Source: Lepidurus packardi (Eukaryota > Arthropoda > Branchiopoda > Notostraca > Triopsidae). From it: a stretch of 64,000 bases of DNA. Location: NCBI GenBank assembly GCA_023053545.1, contig JAKZAN010000192.1, positions 1 through 64,000 of the forward strand, read 5' to 3'. Below the pieces are notes generated by a model. That model was given only the letters and a program-made list of their open reading frames with translations, was not told the DNA's origin and did not search any database. Shown here piece after piece: positions 47,453-57,848 of this stretch (its first letter is position 1; each line of letters opens with the position of its first letter). A program made the position numbers and the translations under genes.

Positions 47453-49015
47453 TCACTTCGTTACATTGCTCTACTCAGCCTCTTCTAATAGCTTCTCCAG
47501 CTGCTCCCCTTCCTGTTCTTCCAGCCCTTCCATTTCTTCTAAGGGGTCTTCTTCCTGCAACTCGTTCTTCTCGATGTTTCCAAGAACTTCCTTCTGAGCC
47601 TCTTCGTCCAGCCCCTGGAGAGCATCTTTGTTGACATACAGCTTGACAGCCTTCCTCATTTCTTTGTCGTTCTGCAGATCGTCCAGGAACTATTCGTACT
47701 CTTTCGCTTCCTTTTCCATCTTCTTCTTTCTTTTCTTCTAATCTACTTCTGCGTCTAAACGCTTGAGCTTGAAGGCACGACCCTTATTCTACTTGACTCG
47801 ACGGCAGATTATCACGTCATCTACGCCCTTGAACTCATTCAAGTTCATCCACTCGTAATAGTGAAGGTGTCTGAAGTCGATGCCTTCAACAGTCTGGCCG
47901 GGTGTGATGTCGCCCAGGTGGCATCGGACCTAGATCTGCTCGAAGTCATCCTTCTTGGTGATGACAAGCCTGTAGAGTTTGTGGTTCAGCATCGTGAGAG
48001 AGGTGTTGTTGAGAGGGTTCTGGACAGTAGTATTGTTTCCCTTTTTGTTCTGGCCGTGCATTACTTATGCATCCAGAACGACGAACTCGGACTTGAATTT
48101 GTGGAAATGCAAATGATCCATTTTGTGTTCATACTGGTAGTAGAGGTTGCTGCTCATCTGCAGGGTCTTGTGGTTCGAAAGATCCAGCAGATGGATCACG
48201 CTCGTGATCTTCCAGCACAGCAGAATGGAGCCACAACCTCCCAGGATGTTGCTCACCTTCTTCGGCACGATCAGCAAGTCCTACTTCGACAATTTTGGGA
48301 TTTCCACCGAAAAACTATACTTGTAATTGTATTTGTTGGAACTCTCGTCGTGGCTAATCAATTGCTTAGAAGCCTTCACGACTGTAGGGAAGTTGCCGGT
48401 CAAGAAGTCAACCATGCGTTGGGCATGGGATTGTGTTTTGTAGAAGAAGTCCAGACCATTTTCTACCTCTTCCACCTTTAGCACTGTATCGTGAAGATTG
48501 TGCTTGATGACCAGCTGCTCCAGGAAATAAAGAGTTTTCTTGTGTTCTGCGTGTTGGCGGACCTGGACTTGGGCTCCCCAGGTATGGGGTGTGAACTATT
48601 TGCGACAGTCGGGACATTGCAAGTAGACTTCAGCGAACTCCACGACTACGCTCTGTTCGACAGCCACATCGTTATTATCTAGTTCTTTGGAGAGTACAAG
48701 CTTGACCTTGATTCTGCGAGAGTGTGGCTCTGTCCAGACAAAACAGGCGTCGACCAGTTTGAGTCTATTGATGTTCTTGACTTTGGACAGGCAAATGGAA
48801 AGGAGTTCGCGGCTTTCACGCTCGCAGTTGATCCAGGGAGGACGGCTGTACCTGACGCAGAATCGGCAGAAGTGTAGGATGTAGCTTCGGGGGATGTCTT
48901 TGGTGATGTCTGTGGAAGAAACAACACAAGTCTGGCAGAGGTTGCCGTGGGTGGGGGTGAACTTGACTCCGCAGACTGGACAGAGGATTGTTCTTTGACG
49001 GGGAACAGTTTACAT
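47453..49015 (-). CDS. NMD3: NMD3, 60S ribosomal export adaptor
   Basis: Single exon of 520 residues, ATG 49015 followed at once by TAA-encoded Gln, TGA 47453-47455. The N-terminal zinc-binding region shows four Cys pairs: CPVCGVKF, CQTC, FCRFC and CPDC. The core contains VVVEFAEVYLQCPDC, GLDFFYKTQSHAQRMVDFL and ILGGCGSILLCWKITSVIHL, all typical of NMD3. A C-terminal OB/SH3-like part and a Lys-rich then acidic tail carrying the export signal follow. NMD3 binds the joining face of pre-60S subunits and bridges them to the exportin CRM1. Five or more TAA/TAG codons are Gln. Confidence 0.97.
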
Positions 49016-49225
49016 GAGGGATATACAGACTCGGGTATAAATATTATGGGAGTGGAATCGGGAATTGTAGTGTGTATAGCTCATTATAAAAGAGTTTAAG
49101 CTAATAAGAAACAAATAGTCGAGTTAAACTTTAGCTGTGCTACTTATTGCATGATGCTTAGAAATCCACACGTTAGATGAAACCCGAATGTCACTCACGC
49201 CTTCCAGAGTCCTCAGGCAGGGCTC

Positions 49226-51801
49226 TCAGTAGTCCTTCCCCAGCAGACACTAGAGGCTGTGCATCACGAACTCGCACAAAACCCTATTCTATTTGCTCTT
49301 CGACCAGGGCAGAGCCTGCATGTACATTTCCTGGTTAGGCTTCATTATCACCTTCAGCAGGAACTTTAGATTATTTTTAACGCTTTCTACGATGGCTCCA
49401 TGCCGCATAGCAATCTTCCCCTCGTAGAAGTTCTTCTCGTCCTCGGGATTCAGCAGCACGAACTTGGGCAAGTAGCTTTTGATGAAGCTGTGGTCTTTGA
49501 GAAGTTTACGGTTAAAGAGGAACTCGTCATTGCGAAGTACTTCAGAGTTACGCTGTTTGAACTGGCCAAGGAACCACTCTTTATCCTATATTTCGAGGTA
49601 GTTGACGAGTCTGTTGATAGATGTGGGGAGAGGTAGTTATAGTTTTCGCTCGGTTGAATTTTCACTAGTCCTAAAGCATTGGGGGATGATTGAAACAGCA
49701 TAAAGAAAAGATTGTCTTACTGGTATTTGATGGTCATGTACAGGATATGACAGGGCAGCTTTGATACCTCCGGCTCTTCCACCAGGATTGTCACCTTTTC
49801 CTGCTTCCCCCTCATTATCTATCGTACACCACATGATGGGATCATCTGGCTGCTCAGACTCGAGGGACAGCCTGCCCCTGAACTTGTCACAATGCTCACG
49901 TTGTTCACTCCTTTCTCGGTCTGCAGGTACACTATAATTCTCAGCTGCCCCACTTCCTTCGATGAGATGAATCCGACTTACAAGCTATCGTCACGATATG
50001 CTAACTCTTTGGTCTTAAGCATGTTCTTTTTAATTTTGATGTCGCCTCTCAAAGCATCAGTATACTTCGCGAATCTAAAGCTATCGATGAGAGTCCCAGT
50101 CGGCACCTAGATTTTATCGTGGGTGTTGTTTAGTTCCAACAAGAAGTCGAGACTACTGTTATGGTGACTCTGATTGGCCGATGCTGCCCATTGGGAAGTT
50201 GAGGCACTGAATTTGACTGCTGCAATATCAGCGGGCAGTATATGGCTGCTGACCTTTTGCTTGGTAAGTTTGTGTTTGAGCAGTGTGTTTTCGTCCTAGA
50301 GGTAGTCCAGCTCGTTTCGATTTGACTTACTGATGGAACGAGTGTTGAGGGGAGTGGTTGGCCGGCAGAAATTGTTGACAAGCATTTAGGTCTGGCATTC
50401 CTCGATGACCTGTTCTTGGGTTTGCTTCTCGGTCTCGAGCTTCCGGATGCGTTCTTGGAGGTTGTTGATCTGGCCCTTGTACCTTCCTTCGAGTTTATTT
50501 AATTATTACTCATATTTCTCAGATTTTTCAGCCAACAACTCAGGAAGCGTATAATTATTCTTCACGTAATTGACATTCTGGGAGGCTGTCTGGAGGGCCG
50601 ATCGGCTAGTTGCGCTACTCTGCTGCTCGGTTCGTGAAGACTTCCGAGAATTGGTACTCAGAATCTTGGTAGCTTGCGCCAGCAAGTAATTCGACACCTT
50701 GGAGTTACAAGTCGGAATTAGGTGTTTCTATGCCTCAAAGACCTTTTTGAAGGAGAGCTCAGTGGGTGACTTATTGATGACTAAGTCGTAGAGCACTCGA
50801 TTGTGCTCTTCCAGATCATAAAAAGACTACTCGGTCGGCACTGATGATGGCTCCACGATTTCAGAATCGTCTGCTTTGTCCAGTTCGTGTTGTTGTGAGA
50901 CCATGTTGCGGAAGCTCAGAGGGTCAAGCGCTGGCACTATCTTTTCGATACTCTGTGCGAAGTCCTCTCTTTCCGTAAACGAACTCTAGTTATGCTGGAT
51001 TGGGCTGAATGGTTGGCCTGACTAGCCTAGATGAAGTTTCGAAGAATTCTTATTCGAACTATTCTGATTCTCAACAATCATAGGCCCAGGTATCGACACA
51101 GAACTGCTCTAGAAATGCTATCTTCGGCCCTGCTCATCACAAGAACTTTTCCGTTGCGTCAGTATCACGTGGGACTCCTTTTACTAGCTGATCTCCTTCA
51201 GCAGAGACATTTTCGGCAGCGAGTCGCCTTTGTCGACCAAAACACTGGCTGCAGGATATGGTTGGGTCTGGCTAGTACTGGATATTCCGGAGACAGCATT
51301 TGAACTCGCAGGCGACTGAACGCGATTTTTGCTAGTTGTAACGTGTATGCCCGAAGGTGACTTGTCAGCCTTTCTTTGAATTTTGGAATTCAGAGAGGGC
51401 ATCTTTAGGTTCACAGAGTCCTCAGCCACAGGCAGGAGGGATAGATTGCTGTCGATCACATTTTTCTAGAAACTCGAAATCTCCAGTTTTTTACCTCGGA
51501 AGGTTTCACTGTCCTCGCTGCGATTCACGTCAATGCTATTTGTCTTGCGACTGGGATCACTGACCCCATCGTGAACAGCTGAGTGCAGGGATTCCTCGGA
51601 CTACTTGGGCAGGTTGGGAGCAAAGACACTGGGTTTTGTCGAGTGGACGTTAATATTGGGAAGAGGGTTATTATGCGACTGACGAGTTTCGAGGAGCGTT
51701 CCTGCTGCGCCACTGAGGAGGTTGCCTTTACTGATGTCGGCAATTGCGGAAGGTCGAGGAGATTCTCGATGCTCAGGGAGTGCAGAAGAGTGTCTGTACA
51801 T
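49226..51801 (-). CDS. Coiled-coil protein ending in an alpha-adaptin-like appendage
   Basis: Two exons, 51801-49721 and 49670-49226, with a 50-nt intron (GTAAGA..TAG); 841 residues. The first 330 residues are Ser/Pro/Asn-rich and disordered. A coiled coil follows (EKYEQQLNKLEGRYKGQIN, LQERIRKLETEKQ). The last 300 residues resemble the AP-2 alpha appendage: an N-terminal beta-sandwich (SSLDFLLELNN, SLQVGFISSKEVGQLRII) and a C-terminal platform (LQLPLPTSINRLVNYLEI, KEWFLGQFKQ, EMYMQALPWSKSK, LCEFVMHSL). The adaptin trunk is absent. It may recruit endocytic or coat accessory proteins to a coiled-coil scaffold. The intron is proved by a frame change inside conserved sequence. Confidence 0.6.
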
Positions 51802-51998
51802 GAGGTATTTGATTGACTTATAGAAAGATTTAATACTAACTGTAGCGCACTTGTCTTAATAATATGATTGGAAGGCTACAAAGTTCGAAGGCAGATAAAC
51901 TATCATGAAATGAATACTGGAAACCTGTCCATCGATGCTGCAATGACCTGGTGCTAAGTGTGTTGCTTGAATACTACGTATATACAGTGCCCTTCCCA

Positions 51999-52930
51999 TC
52001 AGAAGATAGTAATGATAACAAAGGTCATATAGAACAGAAACACCGGGTAAGCCACTAGCCACTTCTTATTCTTCAGTTCTAGGGCTTCCTCGAAGAAGTT
52101 GCTAGCACTCACGCTCGACCATCCTGCAAACACCGGGGCGATCAGCACTCCTGCTGGGCCCTTGAGGTTCAGGAAGATGTTCAGGAACCCTAAAACGAGC
52201 ATCGGGATTAGGTTGTAGCCCAGCATGCTCATCACATCGTACACTGGAATAATCGATTTGCTCTGCATTAGGGTTAAGAGTTAGATGCTCGGGGGTCATT
52301 ATTACTTCAGACATGAGGTTCATGAGGAAATACAGTAGGAACGTTCCGATAATCGACACGCCGTAGATGTCGCCGAAATGGATTTTGCCTGAGAACAGCA
52401 ATAGCACTCCCAGAAGCAGCGCAATCCCAATGGGTCCCGACAGATCTGAGTTAGCCACCACATCGTGGGTAGGTTTTCTCAGTCTCAGTACCAGTTTGGC
52501 TTTTTCCTTGATGTTTTCCACATCGATGCCCAAGTCTGCACACAAGTAAGTGTCACGGAGGTTATGGTTGCTATGGGTCGATTTTTGTTACCTACCAAGA
52601 GAGGAGGGTCTCCATTCTCATCCAGAGGATACTATTTCTCAGGTTTCATATTGATGATGACGGGACTGCGGGGTTCTTCAGGGATGAAATTGATTTCAGG
52701 ACGCATGATGGTCGGCTTGGCTTCGGTATGCGTAATTTTGACGGTGGGTTGGAGAGTGGGAGCCGGTTTGGAGATGTCGTACGGCTTGAATGGCATGACT
52801 TCTGGACGCTGGTGGCTCCTTTCGGGCTGGACAGGAGTGAATGCGACATTCTATTATTCGATGAGGAAGTCGAAGGGGTTCTTGAACTTGTCGCCTAGAA
52901 GAGGTTGAGAGGGGAGTGAATATTACCCAT
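51999..52930 (-). CDS. Yip1/YIPF family Golgi membrane protein
   Basis: Four exons, 52930-52927, 52894-52592, 52535-52306 and 52262-51999, with introns of 32, 56 and 43 nt; 266 residues. The first exon is just ATGG. The N-terminal 100 residues are Pro-rich; then PPLLVDLGIDVENIKEKAK gives the conserved Yip1 entry (PPLLEELGI..). Five membrane helices follow, with DLSGPIGIALLLGVLLL and SMLGYNLIPMLVLGFL characteristic of the family. Yip1 proteins bind Rabs and act in ER-Golgi traffic. The third intron splits SE from SKSIIPVYDVMSMLGY exactly at a conserved loop. Confidence 0.9.
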
Positions 52931-53515
52931 GGATGATGATGTCGTGGAAATAGGGTGGTAGAAATGGGTGTATTTGTCAATATAGTAATGTGAGTATGTT
53001 TGAAAAACAAAGGGCAAGAGATTCCTGGTTCTTAGATTAAGGAGATGGTGATATATTTAGTTTAGGAGTATAGCTGGGATGTATGTATTATCAACTGTTT
53101 TTTTGGGACATGCGTGACATTTCGGGCTATCCCTCACAATTGATTGGCAATTCTACGAATATAACTTATCGACTCTGTCCTGAGCATAACATTTTCTGAT
53201 GGAGATTTTAAATTCACCGAATATTGGGAAAAAGCATGGCTTTTCTTCGTTAAAAATGGCCTCTCTTCCCTCTTTTTGTCGGGAAGCCCCCATTGCCAGC
53301 CTTTATCATGGAGATTTTCTCGACCAGCGGCCCCTTGAAACTTCCCGCGACGCTGTTTTGGGGCTTCAGTAAAGCCTACACTCCTGTTTTCAATTCACAA
53401 CTGCCTTATGAAATATAGAACTGTCCTGAACCTTTATTGGCTGCTACAACTCTTTATATTCAGCACTTGCCTCCCCTCCATAATCTAATCAATATTCATA
53501 CTTAATCCTATATTC
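52931..53515. other. Divergent intergenic region
   Basis: About 585 nt between Yip1 (minus) and the GH16 glucanase (plus). Sequence near 53215-53330 is unusually rich in poly-T and GAAG runs, and a TTTATATT element lies at 53453-53460, about 55 nt before the GH16 start codon; this could be a core promoter element. No ORF or RNA gene recognised. Confidence 0.4.
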
Positions 53516-54580
53516 ATGCGCTGCCTCATTGCACTCTGCCTCGTTCTGGCAGTCTCATCGAAGCTCGTCTTCCAGGATGACTTCAACACCCTCAATTTCG
53601 ACACCTGGAGACACGACATCACCCTTTCAGGTGGAGGAAACTGGGAGTTCCAGCTCTACGACAACAACAGGTCCACTACCTTCGTCAAGAATGGTTCCCT
53701 TAACATCCGTCCCCTCCTCACCTCCGACAAGATCGGCGAGGATCACGTTCGCAATGGCTATTCCTACAATGTCTGGGGAGGCAACGACGCTGATTACTGC
53801 ACCCAAAACAACTTCTACGGTTGTGAAAGAACCTCCAATGGGTTCAACTACATCAACCCCATCATGAGTGGAAAGGTTACCACCATGAAGTCTTTCAAAA
53901 TGAAATACGGTCGAGTTGAGGTTCGAGCTAAGCTGCCCAAGGGTGACTGGCTCTGGCCCGCTATCTGGATGCTTCCCGTCAGAAACGAGTATGGTGAATG
54001 GCCTGCCAGCGGTGAAATCGACATCATGGAAAGCAGAGGTAACGCCAACTATCCCAGAGAATTCGGCGGAGGAGTCGACACAGTTGGGTCCACTCTCCAC
54101 TGGGGTTCCGATTACTTCACCAACCAGTACATCAAGACCCACAAGGAGTACTCTCTGCCCAGCGGCACCTTCGCTGATGACTTCCACGTCTTCGGTCTGT
54201 ACTGGGATGATAAACAACTCTACACCTATGTCGACAATGACTCCAACAAAGTGCTGCAGGTGGACCACTCCAGCCAGAGCTACTGGGACAAATCCGGTAT
54301 CACCAACAGAGAGAACCCTTGGCAGTATTCTTCCAACAAGAATGCTCCCTTCGATACTGAGTTCTACATTATCATCAACTTGGCAGTTGGTGGCACCGCA
54401 GGGTACTTCAAGGACGGTATCGCAGCCAAGCCCTGGTCTGACAACTCGCAGAGAGCCAGCTCTGAGTTCTGGGACAACAGAGGTCAGTGGTGGCCTACCT
54501 GGAATGCTAAGGACAGCATCATGCAAGTGGACTGGGTGAAGGCCTGGGACCTGAGTGCCAACGAGGAAGTGGTTGCTTGA
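53516..54580 (+). CDS. Secreted GH16 beta-1,3-glucanase (laminarinase type)
   Basis: Single exon of 354 residues, ATG 53516, TGA 54578-54580. A signal peptide (MRCLIALCLVLAVSS) precedes a full glycoside hydrolase family 16 domain. The catalytic stretch is ASGEIDIMES with nucleophile and acid/base Glu; GRVEVRAKLPKGDWLWPAIWMLP lies before it and FYIIINLAVGG after. It would cut beta-1,3- or mixed-linkage glucans of algae or fungi taken as food. There are no TAA/TAG codons in 354 and third bases are mostly C, pointing to strong expression or, less likely, recent acquisition. Confidence 0.96.
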   Translation: MRCLIALCLVLAVSSKLVFQDDFNTLNFDTWRHDITLSGGGNWEFQLYDNNRSTTFVKNGSLNIRPLLTSDKIGEDHVRNGYSYNVWGGNDADYCTQNNFYGCERTSNGFNYINPIMSGKVTTMKSFKMKYGRVEVRAKLPKGDWLWPAIWMLPVRNEYGEWPASGEIDIMESRGNANYPREFGGGVDTVGSTLHWGSDYFTNQYIKTHKEYSLPSGTFADDFHVFGLYWDDKQLYTYVDNDSNKVLQVDHSSQSYWDKSGITNRENPWQYSSNKNAPFDTEFYIIINLAVGGTAGYFKDGIAAKPWSDNSQRASSEFWDNRGQWWPTWNAKDSIMQVDWVKAWDLSANEEVVA

Positions 54581-54868
54581 TGAGATGGTATGTATTTTGG
54601 AAGAATCATATCTTACCCGCCTGAGAAATATGAAATAAAAATATACTGGGGTTAGTGTAACAGGGGGTTATTGATAGGAGTCTGAGTGTATATTTTTTGG
54701 TGATTCCGAGTACCCTGACTTGCTGCCTACTTGCTGGACTCTTGGCATGGTTAACATCTATTTCCGTACTTCCAAAATAGGCGTAGTCCTTTTAAATTAC
54801 ATCATCGTTGAGCTCATCCCATCAAACTTATATTCCAATACACCAATATTAAAACCCACAATCACCCT

Positions 54869-56174
54869 ATGCTCTCTCCGACCTCATCTTTCCCTATTGA
54901 GGAAGTTGATATTGACAGTTCCTTCGCTGCACTCTTCCCCCCGCCTCACACCGACTCCCTCAGCCACGCCACCCTCTCCGACTCTCCCTCCTAAAGCTCG
55001 CACAACCATCGAAGGCCCTCCGATGTAGGCGCCTAGTTTAATGATGACTCCTCCTCTCTTTCCCAAAGCATTCTTTATTCGGAGGCTGATTTCAAAAAGA
55101 AGCGAGTCCAAAAGGGAGGGGGGAAGAATGAGGTGGCGACTAAGAAGAACCGGACGAAGATGTACATCCAGATGCTGTAGAACAAAGTGCAGAGCCTGGA
55201 GAAGGAAGTAAAGAGATTAGAGGCGGTGAACGAGGCGAACCAGGAGTACCTGAAGAAGATCAGCGTGCCTGAATAGATTGTAAGTTCAGACCTCCCTTAA
55301 CTGAGTGGATTGTGGAATATCTACAAGTTTGGGTAACCTGCAGGAATAAATAGTTTTGCAGGTTATTTTAATGGTTAATTCATCACTTTTTCTCTTTTCG
55401 TTCAGATTCCAGCATGGTTTCACTTAAGTTTTAATCCCTTAGCTTAATGGCTTCTTCGTCGGCAGGGCCCAGATCTACAGAAGACTAGAAACTCTCGTCA
55501 AAAAGACCCCCTCCGAGAAGACTCGCTGCGAACTCGTTAAAGAAATCACTGCCCTCCGCTATCGGTCAGGCGTCAACGGCAAAGACCGCATCAAGGCTAC
55601 CAACTACTACTTCAAGGAACTCCTCGAACTCATCATCCCCCAGTCCCAAAAATACCTAATCTTCGCGGCATACAAGGGTGCAGACTTCTTCAACCATGAC
55701 TTCGTCGAGAAAGTGAATGCTAACAACTTTACAGGCGTATCGGACTCAGAAAAGTGGAAGGTCTAAATGATTCGAGACATGGAGTTGACTGGCGATAAGC
55801 TGAACAAGTTTAACAGTTTCCGGGAGTGCATCGTGGGGTACAAGCACAAGTACGATGAGCTGGTGCTGGGACTTTATGAGGCCAAACAGCGACTGTGTGT
55901 CCAGGCGAAGCACATGGAGAATATCTTCGATGAGTTCCGGGAGCTGTTCGACCCGTACCAGTTGTCTCGGATCCTGCTGCACATGGACGCGAACAAACAT
56001 CGGAAATAGATCAGCGTTGACATCGATAGCTTTTGGGAATATGTAAGTACTCCTTCTGAGACTTTGGTAATGATAATGGATTGATAGCAATTCGAACACG
56101 AGGTCATCGCCAAAGAATACAGCAAAGACAGGCCGTTCGCCACGGTCTTCGAAAACTGGGAACGCCACCGCTGA
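54869..56174 (+). CDS. bZIP-like protein
   Basis: Three exons, 54869-55279, 55443-56042 and 56088-56174, with introns of 163 and 45 nt (both GTAAGT); 365 residues. A Ser/Pro/Asp-rich N-terminus is followed by a basic stretch (KKKRVQKGGGKNEVATKKNR) fitting N-x7-R and by a leucine heptad (LQNKVQSLEKEVKRLEAVN). The spacing from that Arg to the first Leu is two residues shorter than in classical bZIPs. The C-terminal 230 residues form helices (ITALRYRSGVNGKDRIKAT; ECIVGYKHKYDELVLGLYE) that look like a conserved companion domain. A transcription factor is likely. The 163-nt intron is long here, so two separate genes remain possible. Confidence 0.55.
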
Positions 56175-56255
56175 ACAACTAATACTCGCCAAACTTTATA
56201 ATTAGAGACAGAATCGACTCTGGGGAAATGTCTGTACCAAATCACGGAACTCTCA

Positions 56256-57450
56256 TCAGGATCTGTGCAGGGAAGAAGACCCCAGTAGAGCTAGGTTGTT
56301 TAGTTTCAGATTCTTTTCGCCCAGGTATTCCTGCTTGGCTTGTTCGTACTCCCTGATCACATACGGATTCGTGATCCCGATCTTGAACCCGATCGGATTC
56401 GTTATAGGGTTGTGCTTCCTCTCCACGTCCGACGGCAAGTAAGCTTCCGACCGTCTCCTGTCTGTGAAAGACTGCTGGTATTGCTGTTCCTGGATCAGTT
56501 TGATGCTTTCCTGTTTGATGGCCCGAAGTCGGTTCTTTTCCAACTCTTCAGTCTGCCTGATGCTATTGAGTTGCTCTATGCTCTGTATATGTTCCTGTAC
56601 TCTCTGATGGTCTTTCTGCTTCTCTTTGAGCTCCATCTGACTCTTGAGGTAGTCCCGTAGATCCTTTTTGGCCTCGATGGAACGACTGTATCGCTCGCTC
56701 TGCATCTGCTCCATGCGTCTCTGCACTTCCTCGATACCTTTGTTGATCAGCTACTGTTTGGATTGCTCTTTCTGCATATTCTGTGGCAATACTTGGTGAA
56801 TATAGTTCTCCTCATTCTTCCCCTGCACTGCCCCAATACTCTGGTAGTAGTCTTTGTAATGCTGTTGCTTAGGATTCCCCATCATGGACTGGCTCTCTTG
56901 TCTCAAGCGTGTCAGTTCCTTTTCCTGCTGTTCTTCGGTCTTCTTCAGACTTCGGACCCTCTCCCTGAAATGGTGATCCATCTGCACTTCTTGCTTGTAG
57001 TTGTCGGAAAACTCTTTCTGGCGGAGTGCCTGCTGCACTGCTCGCTCGTTCTGTGCCTGCAGCAACAACTTCTACTGGTTCTTTTCTTTCTGGGTCTATT
57101 CCCCCTGCTGTTTTTTACGGGTTTCCATGGCGTTCTGATACTCTTTATTCAGCTCTCCCTTGAATAACCTGTCTCGAAGCTGTGTTTCCTGCTCAATCAT
57201 CTGTACCTGCTGGCGATTGCGCTGGAATTCCTCGTTCTACCGCTGCTTCTGAAACAGGTCCTGTTGCTTGCGGTGCAGTTTTTCGAGTTCGCGTTTATCA
57301 TAGTCGTTCCTGGAGATAGTTTCAAAATTGATGGTGAAGATACTTGATGATTTTGGAAGTGAGGCCTCTGATCTCGTAGTCGTTTTCCTTGATCTCCTGC
57401 TCGAGCATTTCGCGAGGGTACTCGTTGAGGGACTGCCTGTCTCTGTGCAT
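56256..57450 (-). CDS. Long coiled-coil protein, unknown
   Basis: Two exons, 57450-57344 and 57309-56256, with a 34-nt intron (GTATCT..CAG); 386 residues. Residues about 40-300 are almost wholly helical and rich in Gln, Glu, Lys and Arg (ELEKLHRKQQDLFQKQR; QRRMEQMQSERYSRSIEAK). The end (NPITNPIGFKIGITNPYVI) is a short ordered module. Such proteins are common in ciliary axonemes and basal bodies. The intron is needed to join MHRDRQSLNEYPREM.. to the long frame. Several Gln are TAG. Confidence 0.7.
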
Positions 57451-57848
57451 GAGTTCAGAGGAGTAATGGGCTGAATAAAATTATAAAGGGTCGAGCAATT
57501 AAACCACCGATAACAATTGATGAAGTTGTGTTTCAATAAACCTTACACGCAGTAAAGTGTCAATGTAAGCGTCTAGCGTATGCATATCGTACTTTAATAG
57601 GAATACATTTTGATCTCTTGAAGGAAACAGCCCACCATTATAAGGCTGACACCGAAATAACTCTATTCTTCCAGGACAACTACTCGAATAGTCCTCACTA
57701 CTACTATACTACATACTCATATACCAACACCTCCTTTCTCCATATCTATCCTATCCCGCACCTATTCGCCTATCCTCTCTCTTGCCCTCTCTTTACATTC
57801 ACCTTCTATCCCAGCACTACATCTATCACTTCCCTTTTTCTCTCAACC
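57451..57848. other. Divergent intergenic region
   Basis: About 398 nt between divergent start codons, very pyrimidine-rich on the plus strand before the phosphate exporter gene (57730-57845). No ORF, RNA gene or repeat recognised. Confidence 0.5.

Noticed and set aside
53627-54526. A 299-residue minus-strand ORF
   Set aside because: Antisense shadow of the GH16 glucanase, which has signal peptide and catalytic motif on the plus strand.
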